Shown here: positions 1-5,559 of the stretch, piece after piece
Layout of the letters: each line of letters starts with the position of its first letter
Position numbering within the stretch: position 1 is the first letter of the stretch
Origin: Chloroflexota bacterium
GTDB lineage: Bacteria > Chloroflexota > Limnocylindria > QHBO01
Reading direction: 5' to 3'
NCBI GenBank assembly: GCA_019348395.1
Contig: JAHWJN010000048.1
Span: 2,892 to 8,450 of the forward strand
DNA length: 5,559 nucleotides
Notes under the pieces: model-generated
What the model was told of the DNA's origin: nothing
Database searches by the model: none
What the model saw: only the letters and a program-made list of their open reading frames with translations
Made by a program: the position numbers and the translations under genes

Positions 1-504
1 ACATCCTCCGATCTGAACCCGGTCGGCCCCGGGAGGGCGACTCCCGGGCCGGCGAATGTCTGCCCCGGCTTCGAGACCGATCCCGCCGCATGGTTCGCCT
101 GGCTCGCCTCCGCGATCGAGGGCGAACGTCCGATCGACGAGGCGGTTCGCGCCGCCACCTGGACCGACCGCTCCGGCCACGCATGGCGAGTGGTCGTCAC
201 CGAGGGCGGGCCCGAGGTTCGGCCGGCGTTCGGCAATCCCTTCCTGATCGCCCACGACCTGCCACTCGTCAGCGCGATCCTGGTCGCTCCACCGCTGGTC
301 CACGTGGAGCTCACGTGGCGACACGGCCAGGAGGTGGCGCGCATCGGCGTGGATGAGGCGCCGATCCTCGACCTTGGCCTTGCCATGCTCACCGCCACGG
401 AGCTGCCGCACGAGTCGATCACGCGGCTCGGCCAGGACACGTGGCAGCGTGTCCGCAGCCGCTGGGAGCGGATGCTGGCCACGGAGTCGCCCCCGATCAA
501 CTAG
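1..504 (+). CDS. Unrecognised protein, 3' part (start lies outside window)
   Basis: This frame is open from the first base of the window to a TAG stop at 502-504, giving 167 residues. No ATG occurs near its left end. The only plausible internal start is a GTG at 190, but the translation before it still reads like protein (for example PGFETDPAAWFAWLASAIEG), so I treat the gene as cut by the window edge. I do not recognise the family. The visible part is soluble-looking, with mixed acidic and basic residues. It has one moderately hydrophobic stretch (around HDLPLVSAILVAPPLVHVEL) and a charged C-terminal helix (TWQRVRSRWERML). No catalytic motif, signal peptide or cysteine cluster is evident. 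It converges with the response regulator, with 15 bases between the stops. That it is coding rests on uninterrupted frame, GC-rich third positions and lack of a better gene on either strand. Confidence 0.6.
   Translation, partial: TSSDLNPVGPGRATPGPANVCPGFETDPAAWFAWLASAIEGERPIDEAVRAATWTDRSGHAWRVVVTEGGPEVRPAFGNPFLIAHDLPLVSAILVAPPLVHVELTWRHGQEVARIGVDEAPILDLGLAMLTATELPHESITRLGQDTWQRVRSRWERMLATESPPIN
28..48. repeat. Perfect 8-bp inverted repeat with 5-base loop
   Basis: The arms CCCGGGAG (28-35) and CTCCCGGG (41-48) are exact reverse complements around the loop GGCGA. No T-tract follows on either strand, so it does not look like a standard intrinsic terminator. It lies inside the open frame of the partial gene and encodes a Gly/Pro-rich stretch. 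It may be incidental to GC-rich coding sequence. If the partial gene actually began further right, this could instead be the end of an upstream transcript. Confidence 0.4.
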
Positions 505-519
505 CCGCCGCCGGCAGCG

Positions 520-972
520 TCAGCTATCCGGCGTGGCCAGGGCCCCTTCGACCGCCTCCAGCAGCCGGTCGAGGTCGACCGGCTTCGTCAGCACCGCCAC
601 CGCATCGAGCGTCTCCCCCGGCCGCGCCCAGTACGCCGACAGGACGATGACAGGCACGGCGGCGAGCTCGACGCGCCGCAACATGAGCGACCGCAACGCG
701 AAGCCGGACATGCCGGGCATCATGAGATCGGTGATCACGAGGTCCGGCACGCGCTCGCTCATGAGCGTCAGCGCCTTCCCGCTCGAGGGGGCCGTCACGA
801 CCTCGTAGCCGCTCTGCTCGAGCACCTCGCGCAGCAGGCCTCGCATGTCTGCCGAGTCGTCCACGACGAGCACGACAGGCGTCCGGGCGCCGGCGCGCGC
901 ATCGGGCACGGAATCGACGTCCGCCGGACGGCGCGGCGGCATCGCGCGGTCGGGATCACCGAGAGTGGTCAT
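520..972 (-). CDS. Single-domain response regulator (CheY-like receiver)
   Basis: This is a phospho-acceptor protein of two-component signalling with a receiver domain only. Numbered from the ATG at 972 (150 aa), the conserved receiver residues are all present: the acidic pair D38-D39 (LVVDDS), phospho-acceptor D82 (VITDLMMPGMSG), switch residue S112 (VIVLSAY) and K130 followed by P131 (LTKPVDL). The receiver spans about residues 32-147. About 30 N-terminal residues are Pro/Arg/Asp-rich and probably disordered. There is no DNA-binding, GGDEF or other output domain, so it would act through protein partners or as a phosphate relay. No histidine kinase is in the window. The start is uncertain: in-frame ATGs also occur at 990 and 1002. 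I prefer 972 because the others intrude on the start region of the divergent lyase, and none has a Shine-Dalgarno sequence. The family call is firm, the pathway unknown. Confidence 0.9.
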   Translation of the reverse strand: MTTLGDPDRAMPPRRPADVDSVPDARAGARTPVVLVVDDSADMRGLLREVLEQSGYEVVTAPSSGKALTLMSERVPDLVITDLMMPGMSGFALRSLMLRRVELAAVPVIVLSAYWARPGETLDAVAVLTKPVDLDRLLEAVEGALATPDS

Positions 973-984
973 GCCAACGCGCTT

Positions 985-990
985 TAGCAT
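985..990 (+). promoter_or_regulatory. Putative -10 element TAGCAT in divergent start region
   Basis: TAGCAT fits the TANNNT -10 pattern and lies 10 bases before the lyase ATG at 1001, which would give a leader of only about four bases. It sits in the only AT-rich patch (CTTTAGCAT) in this divergent junction. On the opposite strand the same patch reads TGCTAAAGC, a weak extended -10 (TGN-TAAAGC) whose predicted start would fall about two bases before the response-regulator ATG at 972. No clear -35 hexamer is visible for either direction. The call rests on position and composition only. Confidence 0.35.
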
Positions 991-1000
991 CTGCGGTGCC

Positions 1001-2077
1001 ATGCCGGTGACGCGTCCGATCGACCTCCACCGCCGACTGCCCGGCTATGCCCCCACGAGCCTCGTCCGGCTGGAAGGCGCGATCGAGGGCATCGCCGCGC
1101 CGATCGTCGTCAAGCTCGAGACGTCACGGTACGGGCTCCCCTCCTTCAAGGTGCTCGGCGCCTCGTGGGCAGTCGGGTGTCGGATCGCCGGCTGGCTCGG
1201 TCCTCATGCCCCCGATGACCGCTCCTACGACGCGATCCGCCCCGCCCTCGATGCGCACGGCACGCGCCCGACGCTCGTGGCGGCGACCGACGGCAACCAC
1301 GGTCGGGCGGTGGCCTGGTCGGCACGCCAGCTCGGCTGCGCGGCGGAGGTCTTCGTGCCGGCCGGCACCGCGCAGTCCCGGCGCCAGGCGATCGTCGCCG
1401 AGGGAGCGGCGCTCACCGTGGTCGAGGGTGACTACGACGAGACCGTCGCCGCTGCTGCGGCCCGCGCCACCGGCGATCGTCTGCTCGTCCAGGACACCGC
1501 GCTCGAGGGAGGGGAGACCGGCGTCGAGGACGTCGTGGCGGGCTACGCCACGGTCTTCGACGAGCTCGCCGAACAGCTCTCCGGGGGCTCGACGGGTCCG
1601 TGCATCCTCGTGGTGCCGGTGGGGGTCGGCTCGCTCGCCCTCGCGGCGGCCCGCTTCATCCGCGAACGTCGTGCCGGGGACCACCTGGTGACAGTCGAGC
1701 CGACCGAGGCGGCCAGCCTGCAGCGATCGCTGGTGGAGGGACGGCTCGTCGCCATCCCCGGCCCGCACGTCTCGTGCATGGTCGGGCTGCGGTGCGGCTC
1801 GATCTCCGCTGGAGCCTGGCCGGAGCTGCGGGCGGCAACGGATTTGGCCATGGCGATCGAGGACGCCGATGCCGACGAGGCCATGCGCTGGCTCGCCCAG
1901 CGCGGGGTGGTGGTCGGCGAATGCGGCGCAGCAACCCTGGCCGCGGCGCGGCGCGCGGTTCCCGAGGGCCTGCTTCAGCCACTGCTGGCGAACGGCGACG
2001 CCACGCTGGTCCTCATCGCGACCGAGGCGCCCACTGACCCGGAACGCTGGCGCGCCGTCGTGGGACGAGATCCGTAA
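1001..2077 (+). CDS. dpaL: Diaminopropionate ammonia-lyase family PLP enzyme
   Basis: This is a fold-type II PLP enzyme. The family converts 2,3-diaminopropionate to pyruvate and two ammonia in the cytoplasm. The 358-residue product opens with the family signature PGYAPTSLVRL (14-24), then the lysine that binds PLP, K50, in RYGLPSFKVLGASWA (E. coli YgeX has a similar RFGLNAFKALGGSYA). D97 in TDGNHGRAVAW and D165 in VQDTALEGG match the two aspartates reported as catalytic in the E. coli enzyme. The glycine loop VGVGSLAL (207-214) should hold the PLP phosphate, and GECGA (306-310) corresponds to GESGA. At 358 residues it is about 40 shorter than E. coli YgeX, without loss of recognised active-site residues. 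I chose the ATG at 1001 because upstream in-frame ATGs at 971 and 845 run into the response regulator. A related threonine-dehydratase-like specificity cannot be excluded. chrA follows after 15 bases, so read-through is possible, but no metabolic link is apparent. Confidence 0.85.
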   Translation: MPVTRPIDLHRRLPGYAPTSLVRLEGAIEGIAAPIVVKLETSRYGLPSFKVLGASWAVGCRIAGWLGPHAPDDRSYDAIRPALDAHGTRPTLVAATDGNHGRAVAWSARQLGCAAEVFVPAGTAQSRRQAIVAEGAALTVVEGDYDETVAAAAARATGDRLLVQDTALEGGETGVEDVVAGYATVFDELAEQLSGGSTGPCILVVPVGVGSLALAAARFIRERRAGDHLVTVEPTEAASLQRSLVEGRLVAIPGPHVSCMVGLRCGSISAGAWPELRAATDLAMAIEDADADEAMRWLAQRGVVVGECGAATLAAARRAVPEGLLQPLLANGDATLVLIATEAPTDPERWRAVVGRDP

Positions 2078-2080
2078 CCG

Positions 2081-2086
2081 TACCCT
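2081..2086 (+). promoter_or_regulatory. -10 hexamer TACCCT for leaderless chrA transcript
   Basis: TACCCT matches TANNNT and is separated by exactly six bases (TTGCGG) from the chrA ATG at 2093. With the hexamer at -12 to -7, the ATG would be position +1, the usual geometry of leaderless promoters in GC-rich bacteria. It starts three bases after the lyase stop codon, in a 15-base gap otherwise without function. No good -35 hexamer is seen about 17 bases upstream, inside the lyase 3' end. Confidence 0.5.
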
Positions 2087-2092
2087 TGCGGG

Positions 2093-3319
2093 ATGAGGGA
2101 GCTCACGGATGCGGACGGCCGGCACGAGGGCGGAGGAGACCCCGCGGAGGTGTTCCGGGCGGCGCTGCTCCTCGGGCTGACCTCGTTCGGCGGGCCGATC
2201 GCGCACCTCGGCTACTTCCACCGCGAGTACGCCGAGCGCCGTCGGTGGCTCACGGAAGGGACGTACCTCGACCTGGTGGCGCTCTGCCAGTTCCTGCCCG
2301 GACCGGCGAGCAGCCAGGTCGGCATCGGCATCGGACTGCTGCGCGCCGGCTGGGGTGGCGCCCTGGCGGCCTGGCTGGGGTTCACCCTTCCGTCGGCCAT
2401 CGCACTCACGGCCTTCGCGCTCCTGACCGCCGACCTGGACCTGTCCGGCGTGGGCTGGGTCCATGGCCTGAAGCTCGCCGCCGTGGCGGTGGTGGCCGTC
2501 GCGATCGTGTCGATGTGGCGCTCCATGGCGCCGGACTGGCCGAGGCGCGGCATGGCGGTCGCGGCGGCCGTGGTGATCCTGCTGCTCCCCGCCGCCGCGC
2601 TCCAGGTGGCCGTCATCGGCGCGGGCGGACTGCTCGGGTGGGGGCTGCTTCGGGAGCTGCCGCCGCCCACGGACGCGGGTGGTCGTTCGCCAATCGGTCC
2701 GCGGCTTGGCCTGGCGGCGCTCGGGGCGTTCGCGGTCCTGCTCGTCGGCCTTCCACTCGTCGCTGAGCTCACCGGCGACCACCTGGTCGCGATGATCGAG
2801 AGCTTCTACCGCGCCGGCGCGCTCGTGTTCGGTGGTGGCCACGTCGTCCTGCCACTGCTCAGCGAGTCGGTCGTGACGCCCGGCTGGCTCGATGCCGACA
2901 CGTTCATCGCCGGCTACGGGGCCGCCCAGGCCGTTCCGGGCCCGCTCTTCGCCGTGTCGGCGCACCTCGGCGCATCGCTCCGGCCCGAGCCGAACGGGGT
3001 GGTCGGGGCGACCATCGCCCTCGTCGCCATCTTCCTGCCGTCGTTCCTGCTGGTCGCCGCCGCGCTTCCGTTCTGGCACCGCCTTCGGCGGTGGCCGGCC
3101 TTCCGCGGAGCGCTGGCCGGGACGAACGCCGCCGTCATCGGCCTGCTCATGGCCGCCCTGGTCGACCCGCTGTGGACGAGCACGGTGACGAGCGTCGTGG
3201 ACGTCGCCCTCATCGGCCTGGGGGGTGCGACGCTCCTCCTGACCCGCGCGCCGCCGTGGCTCGTCGTCGCTACGCTCGCGCTGGTCGCCCAGGTTGCGGC
3301 GCTGGCCGGCCTCGTCTAG
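2093..3319 (+). CDS. chrA: Chromate transporter, long-chain CHR family (ChrA)
   Basis: This is an integral membrane protein of the CHR superfamily, which exports chromate and lowers its cytoplasmic level. The 408 residues form the two-domain, long-chain type. The N-terminal CHR domain (about 20-190) has LTSFGGPIAHLG (29-40) followed by the amphipathic HREYAERRRWL and then CQFLPGPASSQ (65-75). The C-terminal domain (about 236-405) repeats the plan with ALVFGGGHVVLPLL (243-256) and AAQAVPGP (277-284). Many hydrophobic helices are evident, such as 88-112, 127-140, 155-185, 205-224, 305-326, 345-358 and 386-407. The length is normal for the family and no frame break is seen. The ATG at 2093 lacks a Shine-Dalgarno sequence but fits leaderless initiation from the TACCCT element. 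The gene lies 15 bases after the lyase and its TAG stop overlaps the stop of the copper ATPase opposite. Assignment to the family is firm. Chromate as the substrate is inferred from it, since some CHR proteins are untested. Confidence 0.93.
   Translation: MRELTDADGRHEGGGDPAEVFRAALLLGLTSFGGPIAHLGYFHREYAERRRWLTEGTYLDLVALCQFLPGPASSQVGIGIGLLRAGWGGALAAWLGFTLPSAIALTAFALLTADLDLSGVGWVHGLKLAAVAVVAVAIVSMWRSMAPDWPRRGMAVAAAVVILLLPAAALQVAVIGAGGLLGWGLLRELPPPTDAGGRSPIGPRLGLAALGAFAVLLVGLPLVAELTGDHLVAMIESFYRAGALVFGGGHVVLPLLSESVVTPGWLDADTFIAGYGAAQAVPGPLFAVSAHLGASLRPEPNGVVGATIALVAIFLPSFLLVAAALPFWHRLRRWPAFRGALAGTNAAVIGLLMAALVDPLWTSTVTSVVDVALIGLGGATLLLTRAPPWLVVATLALVAQVAALAGLV
3316..3319. other. CTAG palindrome encoding both convergent stop codons
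   Basis: The four bases CTAG give TAG for chrA (3317-3319, + strand) and TAG for the copper ATPase (3318-3316, - strand). The two genes therefore overlap tail to tail by four bases, and neither has any 3' untranslated space before entering the other's coding region. Confidence 0.95.
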
Positions 3320-5439
3320 CTCGACAGGGCCGGGCGCAGCCGGAGGCCGCGCAGGAGCTGCGCGTTGGCCGCCACCACGATCGTCGAGATGCTCATGACC
3401 AGCGCCCCGATGCTCATCGGCAGCACGAAGCCGATGGGTGCCAGCACGCCAGCCGCGACCGGAATGGCGACGGCGTTGTAGCCGGTCGCCCAGACCAGGT
3501 TCTGGACCATCTTCCGGTAGCTCGCCCGGCTCAGCTCGATGGCGCCGACCACGTCGCGAGGGTCGTCGCTCACCAGCACGATGCCCGCCGACTCCACCGC
3601 CACGTCGGTCCCCGCACCGATGGCGATTCCGACATCCGCCTGTGCCAGCGCCGGGGCGTCGTTCACGCCGTCACCCACCATCGCGACCTTCCGCCCACCC
3701 TCCTGGAATCGACGCACCGCACCGGCCTTGTCCGCGGGAAGCACCTGCGCGGCCACCTCGTCGATGCCGATGCGCTCGGCGACCGAATCGGCCACGGACC
3801 GCGCGTCTCCGGTGATCATCGCCACCCGGATCCCCATCCCGTGGAGGCGCCGAACAGCCTCCACCGATTCGGGCCGGATCTCGTCCTCGACGCTGAGCGC
3901 TCCGAGCACGACTCCCTCACGGACGACGGTCATCACCGTGCGCCCGGAATCGGCCCAGGTGCCGGTCACCGACGACAGCTCGTCCGGGAGCTGCAGGCCG
4001 AGCTCGTCGAGCAGCCGCGGGCCACCGACGTGGACGGCGTCACCATCGACCTCGGCCCTCGCCCCTCGCCCGGCGAGGTTTTCGAAGTTCGCGGCGGTTG
4101 GCAGCTCGATCCCGCGGCGTCGCGCAGCGTCGACGATCGCCCGCGCCAGCGGGTGCTCGCTGTCGGCCTCGACCGCGGCCGCCAGGCCGAGCAGCTCCTC
4201 CTCGCTCGTGCCCGAGACGCCGGCGACCGCCGACAGGACGGGCTCCCCGCGGGTGAGCGTACCCGTCTTGTCGAAGATGACGACCTCGACATCCTTCGCG
4301 CGCTCCAGTGCCAATCGATCCTTCACGAGCAGCCCGTTGCGCGCGCCGAGGGAGGTGCTGATGGCGATGACGAGCGGGATCGCCAGGCCGAGGGCATGGG
4401 GGCAGGCGATGACGAGCACCGTCGCGGTGCGCAGCAGACCCTCCTCCGGATCACCCAGCAGGGTCCAGGCAGCGAGCGTGAGGACGCCCGCGACGAGGGC
4501 GACATAGAAGAGGACTGCCGCCGCGCGGTCGGCCAGCGCCTGGGCGCGGCTGTTCGACGCCTGCGCCTGGGCGACGAGCCGCATGATCCCCGAAAGCGCA
4601 GTCTCCTCGCCGACCGCATCGACGCACACGCGCAGGCTTCCGCCGGCCGCCACGGTGCCGGCCACGACGCGGTCGCCGGGCCCCTTGGTGACCGGGCGTG
4701 ACTCGCCGCTGACCATCGACTCGTCGACATCGGCGACGCCCTCGGTCACCTCGCCGTCTCCCGGCACGCGTCCCCCCGGCCGCACGAGCACGACGTCACC
4801 CATGGCGAGATCCGCCGTCTTCACGGTCTCGGTACGTCCGGACTCGGTGATGCGCTCCGCCTCGTCGGGAAGGAGCTCGGCGAGGGCGGTCAACGCGCCG
4901 CGCGCCTGCATGATCGAGCGCATCTCCAGCCAGTGGCCGAGGCTCATGACCGTGATCAGGGTGGCGAGCTCCCACCAGACCTCGACCTCGAACAGGCCGA
5001 GCGTGGCGGCCCACGAGGTCACGAAGGCCACCACGATGGCGAGACTGATGAGCGTCATCATCCCGGGCTGCCGATCGCCCAGCTCGGTGCGAGCGCCGGA
5101 CAGGAACACGCGGCCGCCGTACAGGAACACGATCGTTCCCAGGATCGGCGCCACCCACTCCGAGCCAGGAAACGTCGGGGCGGTGTAGCCGAGCCACATC
5201 TGCACCTCGTGGCTCCACACCACCACCGGGACGGTCAGGACGAGGACGATCCAGAACTGGCGGCGGAACGCCTCCGGGTCGTGGCCGGCGTGCTTGTCGT
5301 GACCGCCGTGTGCGTCGTGACCGCCGGGCGCGTCGTGACCGCCGGGCGCGTCGTGACCTTCGATCGGCGCGCGGTGCGGGTCCGCGGGAGCGCCGTGGTC
5401 GGCGGCGGCGTGGCCGTGTCGGGTGATGCGATCGGTCAT
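3316..5439 (-). CDS. copB: CopB-type copper/silver-exporting P1B-3 ATPase
   Basis: This is an inner-membrane P-type ATPase that exports Cu(II)/Cu(I) or Ag ions using ATP. In its 707 residues, a His-rich tail (1-54, 11 His) precedes eight predicted membrane helices: about 61-78, 95-113, 128-148, 153-172, 306-328, 335-360, 643-665 and 668-692. The actuator loop carries SGES (244-247, the TGES position). The transport motif in helix 6 is CPH (346-348), and with GYN (653-655) and MSIST (682-686) it marks subgroup P1B-3 rather than CPC-type CopA. The phosphorylation site is D390 in DKTGT, followed by SEHP (427-430) in the nucleotide domain, TGD (543-545) and GDGVND (589-594). No CxxC heavy-metal domain is present, as expected when a His-rich tail replaces it. 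The ATG at 5437-5439 has no Shine-Dalgarno sequence and lies 22 bases after tRNA-His on the same strand. Length and motifs are intact. No CsoR, CopY or chaperone gene is nearby. The exact metal preference is inferred from the subgroup. Confidence 0.95.
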   Translation of the reverse strand: MTDRITRHGHAAADHGAPADPHRAPIEGHDAPGGHDAPGGHDAHGGHDKHAGHDPEAFRRQFWIVLVLTVPVVVWSHEVQMWLGYTAPTFPGSEWVAPILGTIVFLYGGRVFLSGARTELGDRQPGMMTLISLAIVVAFVTSWAATLGLFEVEVWWELATLITVMSLGHWLEMRSIMQARGALTALAELLPDEAERITESGRTETVKTADLAMGDVVLVRPGGRVPGDGEVTEGVADVDESMVSGESRPVTKGPGDRVVAGTVAAGGSLRVCVDAVGEETALSGIMRLVAQAQASNSRAQALADRAAAVLFYVALVAGVLTLAAWTLLGDPEEGLLRTATVLVIACPHALGLAIPLVIAISTSLGARNGLLVKDRLALERAKDVEVVIFDKTGTLTRGEPVLSAVAGVSGTSEEELLGLAAAVEADSEHPLARAIVDAARRRGIELPTAANFENLAGRGARAEVDGDAVHVGGPRLLDELGLQLPDELSSVTGTWADSGRTVMTVVREGVVLGALSVEDEIRPESVEAVRRLHGMGIRVAMITGDARSVADSVAERIGIDEVAAQVLPADKAGAVRRFQEGGRKVAMVGDGVNDAPALAQADVGIAIGAGTDVAVESAGIVLVSDDPRDVVGAIELSRASYRKMVQNLVWATGYNAVAIPVAAGVLAPIGFVLPMSIGALVMSISTIVVAANAQLLRGLRLRPALSS
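3348..3364. repeat. 7-bp inverted repeat 30 bases after chrA stop
   Basis: Arms CGCGCAG (3348-3354) and CTGCGCG (3358-3364) are perfectly complementary around a GAG loop. For a chrA transcript this would form a tight GC hairpin about 30 bases past the stop, but no U-tract follows (TTGGCCGCC), so termination is only a possibility. On the other strand it is simply the 3' coding end of the copper ATPase, around residues 692-697. Confidence 0.3.
5278..5358 (-). repeat. 18-bp tandem repeat encoding GHD hexapeptides
   Basis: This lies inside the copper ATPase (residues 28-54). Four 18-bp units and a 9-bp partial copy run head to tail. The units at 5341-5358 and 5323-5340 are identical. The unit at 5305-5322 differs from them at 2 positions and the unit at 5287-5304 at 4 positions. 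The protein reads GHDAPG, GHDAPG, GHDAHG, GHDKHA, GHD, so a Gly-His-Asp triplet recurs exactly every six residues at 28, 34, 40, 46 and 52. His and Asp can ligate copper, so this is probably a cytoplasmic metal-binding tail. The base-level identity indicates expansion by slippage or unequal recombination. Confidence 0.9.
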
Positions 5440-5461
5440 GGGTCCAACGCGACGGAAGGGG
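5440..5461 (-). other. 22-base spacer between tRNA-His and copB
   Basis: The spacer between the encoded CCA end of the tRNA and the ATPase ATG is GC-rich. It contains no TANNNT hexamer, no -35-like sequence, no Shine-Dalgarno at a useful distance and no T-tract terminator. It is too short to hold a full promoter, so a copB promoter would have to overlap the tRNA, or the ATPase message would arise from a tRNA-containing transcript. Confidence 0.6.
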
Positions 5462-5537
5462 TGGGGTGGCCTACGGGGCTTGAACCCGTAACCTCTGGAG
5501 CCACAATCCAGTGCTCTGCCGATTGAGCTAAGGCCAC
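5462..5537 (-). tRNA. trnH: tRNA-His, anticodon GTG
   Basis: Read on the - strand from 5537, the sequence folds into a full cloverleaf of 76 bases. The acceptor GTGGCCT pairs with AGGCCAC. The D arm is GCTC/GAGC, and the anticodon stem CTGGA/TCCAG encloses the loop TTGTGGC with anticodon GTG (histidine). The variable loop is AGGTT, and the T arm ACGGG/CCCGT encloses TTCAAGC. The discriminator is C73, and the base before position 1 (5538) is G on this strand. This gives the G(-1):C73 pair that histidyl-tRNA synthetase recognises, here encoded in the genome. The 3' CCA (5464-5462) is also encoded. The copper ATPase start follows 22 bases downstream on the same strand. The tRNA promoter must lie beyond the right edge, as the 21 bases upstream (5539-5559) show none. 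Confidence 0.97.
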
Positions 5538-5559
5538 CACGAAGCCGCGCGTGGTCACA

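Noticed and set aside
28..48. Intrinsic terminator at the left edge
   Set aside because: The hairpin is perfect, but no T-tract follows on either strand and it lies inside an open frame, so I list it only as an inverted repeat.
845..1000. A 52-codon N-terminal extension of the lyase back to an ATG at 845
   Set aside because: The extension is Ser/Thr/Arg-rich and lies fully antisense to the receiver domain. Homology to the lyase family begins only after the ATG at 1001.
1124..3079. A 651-codon open frame on the - strand antisense to the lyase and chrA
   Set aside because: The translation is Arg/Gly/Asp/His-rich low complexity with no domain. It is the mirror of two well-recognised genes in GC-rich DNA, where stop codons are scarce in shadow frames.
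3091..4701. A 536-codon open frame on the + strand antisense to the copper ATPase
   Set aside because: It is rich in Arg, Asp and His without any recognisable domain, and it overlaps a full-length ATPase with all its motifs. It also overlaps the chrA 3' end in another frame.
5278..5358. CRISPR-like short direct repeats
   Set aside because: The 18-bp units are contiguous with no spacers and keep the reading frame of the copper ATPase, so they are a coding tandem repeat.
4933..5526. A + strand open frame running through the ATPase 5' end into the tRNA
   Set aside because: It reads across the tRNA-His gene and the repeats on the wrong strand and has no family resemblance.

Overview
The window is very GC-rich (third codon positions are almost all G or C) and gene-dense. 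It holds one partial gene, four complete protein genes and one tRNA, with no stretch longer than about 25 bases lacking a feature. None of the four visible start codons has a convincing Shine-Dalgarno sequence. One of them (chrA) sits exactly where a leaderless transcript would begin, six bases after a TANNNT -10 hexamer. High GC plus leaderless starts suggests a bacterium of the Chloroflexota/Actinomycetota kind, probably environmental, but no phylogenetic marker here settles the phylum.

Layout from left to right: (1) the 3' part of an unrecognised gene on the + strand (1-504). (2) A convergent, single-domain response regulator on the - strand (about 520-972). (3) A PLP enzyme of the diaminopropionate ammonia-lyase family on the + strand (1001-2077), divergent from the response regulator across a tiny gap with one AT-rich patch. 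(4) A long-chain CHR-family chromate transporter, chrA (2093-3319, +), 15 bases after the lyase. (5) A CopB-type (P1B-3, CPH motif) copper/silver P-type ATPase on the - strand (3316-5439), whose stop codon shares the palindrome CTAG with the chrA stop. (6) tRNA-His(GTG) on the - strand (5462-5537), directly upstream of the ATPase and ending 22 bases before its start codon.

Functionally, chrA and copB form a convergent pair of metal/oxyanion export genes, one for chromate and one for copper or silver. They cannot share a promoter. The lyase is a catabolic amino-acid enzyme with no visible pathway partner, and the response regulator has no kinase or output domain beside it.

I see no undescribed multi-gene system. 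The most interesting points are the recently expanded, strictly six-residue-spaced GHD repeat at the N-terminus of the copper ATPase, the tRNA-His to copB junction without promoter space, the very compact divergent and convergent gene boundaries, and the leaderless chrA promoter.
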